A stretch of 64,000 bases of DNA from assembly GCA_021442155.1 (NCBI GenBank), contig CM038228.1, positions 89,485,737-89,549,736 of the forward strand, written 5' to 3'. The notes beneath the pieces were generated by a model, which saw nothing but the letters and a program-made list of their open reading frames with translations, had not been told where the DNA came from and made no database searches. This DNA is from Cymbidium sinense (Eukaryota; Streptophyta; Magnoliopsida; Asparagales; Orchidaceae). The first letter of the stretch is position 1, and every line of letters starts with the position of its first letter. Made by a program: the position numbers and the translations under genes. This document shows, in pieces, positions 62,698 through 64,000 of the stretch.

Positions 62698-62914
62698 CTG
62701 CGGCAGGGAGAGAATGTGCCGAGCTCAGTAATTTTATGCATTTCCATACAAAACAAGAAGTGTTTCAGATTGAAATACTGATGCCTAATATCAAAGAGAA
62801 GAGAACATGAGGCGCAGGTGCCCTTCTCCTAACTGTTAAGGTGTCTTCATATGTCATATATCTTGCTTGTGTAAATATAATATTTACTATGCGACTCCTT
62901 CAAAATTTTAGAAT

Positions 62915-63066
62915 TTAGAGTTATAGAAATCTATTGAAAAATGTTTATGGTACTTTCAAAATAAAGAAATTGATCCCCTCCAAGAAAAATTCATGGCTCT
63001 GCCCACAGCCTAATCTTACATTTCTCACATTAACAATATGGTAGCACCTTGAACATTTAATAAAAA
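62915..63066. repeat. Direct repeat, left copy (152 bp) flanking a LINE fragment
   Basis: Starts TAGAGTTATAGAAATCTATT and ends TTGAACATTTAATAAAAA. A second copy at 63419-63569 differs by two substitutions and one A-run length change. Confidence 0.97.
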
Positions 63067-63418
63067 GTGATGGTGAAATAGATGGAGATGTTATTAGTAG
63101 AATTCAAGTTGGATGGTTGAAGTGGAGGAATGCATCCTATTATTAGATTGCTTAAAAGAAAATTTTATAAGATGGTGGTAAGACCTATGACTTAAATGTT
63201 ACAAAAAGAAAAAGAAAATTACAAATACAGAAAATGAATGGAAGATAATGTTAAAAAATCTAAATATATGTTAAAGGAAAATTAGTAAATAGCATTAAAA
63301 TGCAAGATGATTTATTAGATAGATAAAAGACTAAGATGTAAATGATCTTGTATACTTGAATTAAATGAGAAAATATGTGTTATAGCCAGTAAAAACACCC
63401 AGTGGGATTAAGCTGTTG
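63067..63418 (+). mobile_element. Rearranged LINE fragment between direct repeats
   Basis: Begins GTGATGGTGAAATAGATGGA, matching the LINE at about 54500. It continues through GTTATTAGTAGAATTCAAGT and GGATGGTTGAAGTGGAGGAA, then loses internal sequence, and ends AGTGGGATTAAGCTGTTGTA, the LINE 3' tail. It is internally deleted and dead. Confidence 0.9.
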
Positions 63419-63569
63419 TAGAGTTATAGAAATCTATTGAAAAATGTTTATGATACTTTCAAAATAAAGAAATTGATCCCCTCCAAGAAAAATTCATGGC
63501 TCTGCCGACAGCCTAATCTTACATTTCTCACATTAACAATATGGTAGCACCTTGAACATTTAATAAAAA
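63419..63569. repeat. Direct repeat, right copy flanking a LINE fragment
   Basis: Near-identical to 62915-63066 and directly abuts the LINE tail. Confidence 0.97.
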
Positions 63570-63610
63570 AATTCTTCCATTTCTTTGCGCCTGTCCTATT
63601 ATTGTATACT

Positions 63611-63613
<3 letters not shown>

Positions 63614-63697
<84 letters not shown>

Positions 63698-63698
63698 A
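63614..63698. repeat. (GA)n(GT)n(GA)n microsatellite
   Basis: Three blocks of GA, GT and GA dinucleotides. Confidence 0.97.
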
Positions 63699-63699
63699 A

Positions 63700-64000
63700 T
63701 TACAAGATGAAAGCAATGCCATAGATCAAGAACTACACTAATGAAAATAATTAGACATTAACAATTGAGATTTTTTTTAGGCCATTCTTGATATAAAAAC
63801 TGATATGAACACATATCCCAAATCAGAGACAAAGAATCGAGAAGGCCAAAGCTAAAACTTTCTCAAAACATTATAACAACTATCCAGAAGAAGATCCACA
63901 ATAAACAGAGAATAAATCAATAGGTAAATAAATAAAATAATCAGCTTTTGATTTAGGGATATACTTTCAATCTGTTAAAATGAAGATTAATAGCGAGATC
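63700..64000. other. Right end of the window, nothing recognised
   Basis: AT-rich; probably an intron of the minus-strand gene whose last exon is at 62548-62697. Confidence 0.4.

Overview
The window is nuclear DNA of a flowering plant. It has intron-rich genes of plant families (MLO, RAP, tail-anchored cytochrome b5), very AT-rich intergenic DNA, introns of up to 5 kb, and plant-type Ty3/gypsy, LINE and MITE repeats. GC-rich 5' exons in the MLO gene weakly suggest a monocot, but no species can be named.

Layout. Positions 1-8.5 kb hold the 3' part of a decayed plus-strand Ty3/gypsy element of the Tat group: reverse transcriptase, two RNase H domains and integrase, then a tandem array, an antisense coiled-coil ORF, a second tandem array, and a possible 3' LTR. 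From 8.5 to 12.5 kb is AT-rich spacer with microsatellites. From 12.58 to 27.29 kb is a 14-exon MLO gene (+), readable through every splice junction but carrying several 1-bp indels. From 27.3 to 45 kb is gene-poor DNA: a hAT-like MITE with a perfect 8-bp TSD, LINE 3' fragments, a GC-rich island with repeats, and an old tandem duplication. From 48.73 down to 45.06 kb is a three-exon RAP gene (-), also with 1-bp deletions. From 49.9 to 51.8 kb is a second, very decayed gypsy fragment. From 52.19 to 55.20 kb a 2.56-kb LINE sits inside a hAT-like MITE. From 56.72 to 57.43 kb is an intact three-exon cytochrome b5 gene (+). At 62.55-62.70 kb is the last exon of an unrecognised minus-strand gene.

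Between and inside these features lies a palindromic repeat family of about 190-260 bp, with seven near-complete and several partial copies. It looks like a MITE and is the best candidate here for something undescribed.

The three recognisable genes are independent plant genes, not an operon: a seven-TM plasma-membrane protein (MLO), a chloroplast RNA-maturation factor (RAP), and an ER electron carrier (cytochrome b5). MLO and RAP homologues both negatively affect defence in other plants. Here both carry frame-breaking 1-bp indels, so either they are recent pseudogenes or the assembly has unpolished indels. Three introns in these two genes start with GC, all at AG|GCAAGT.
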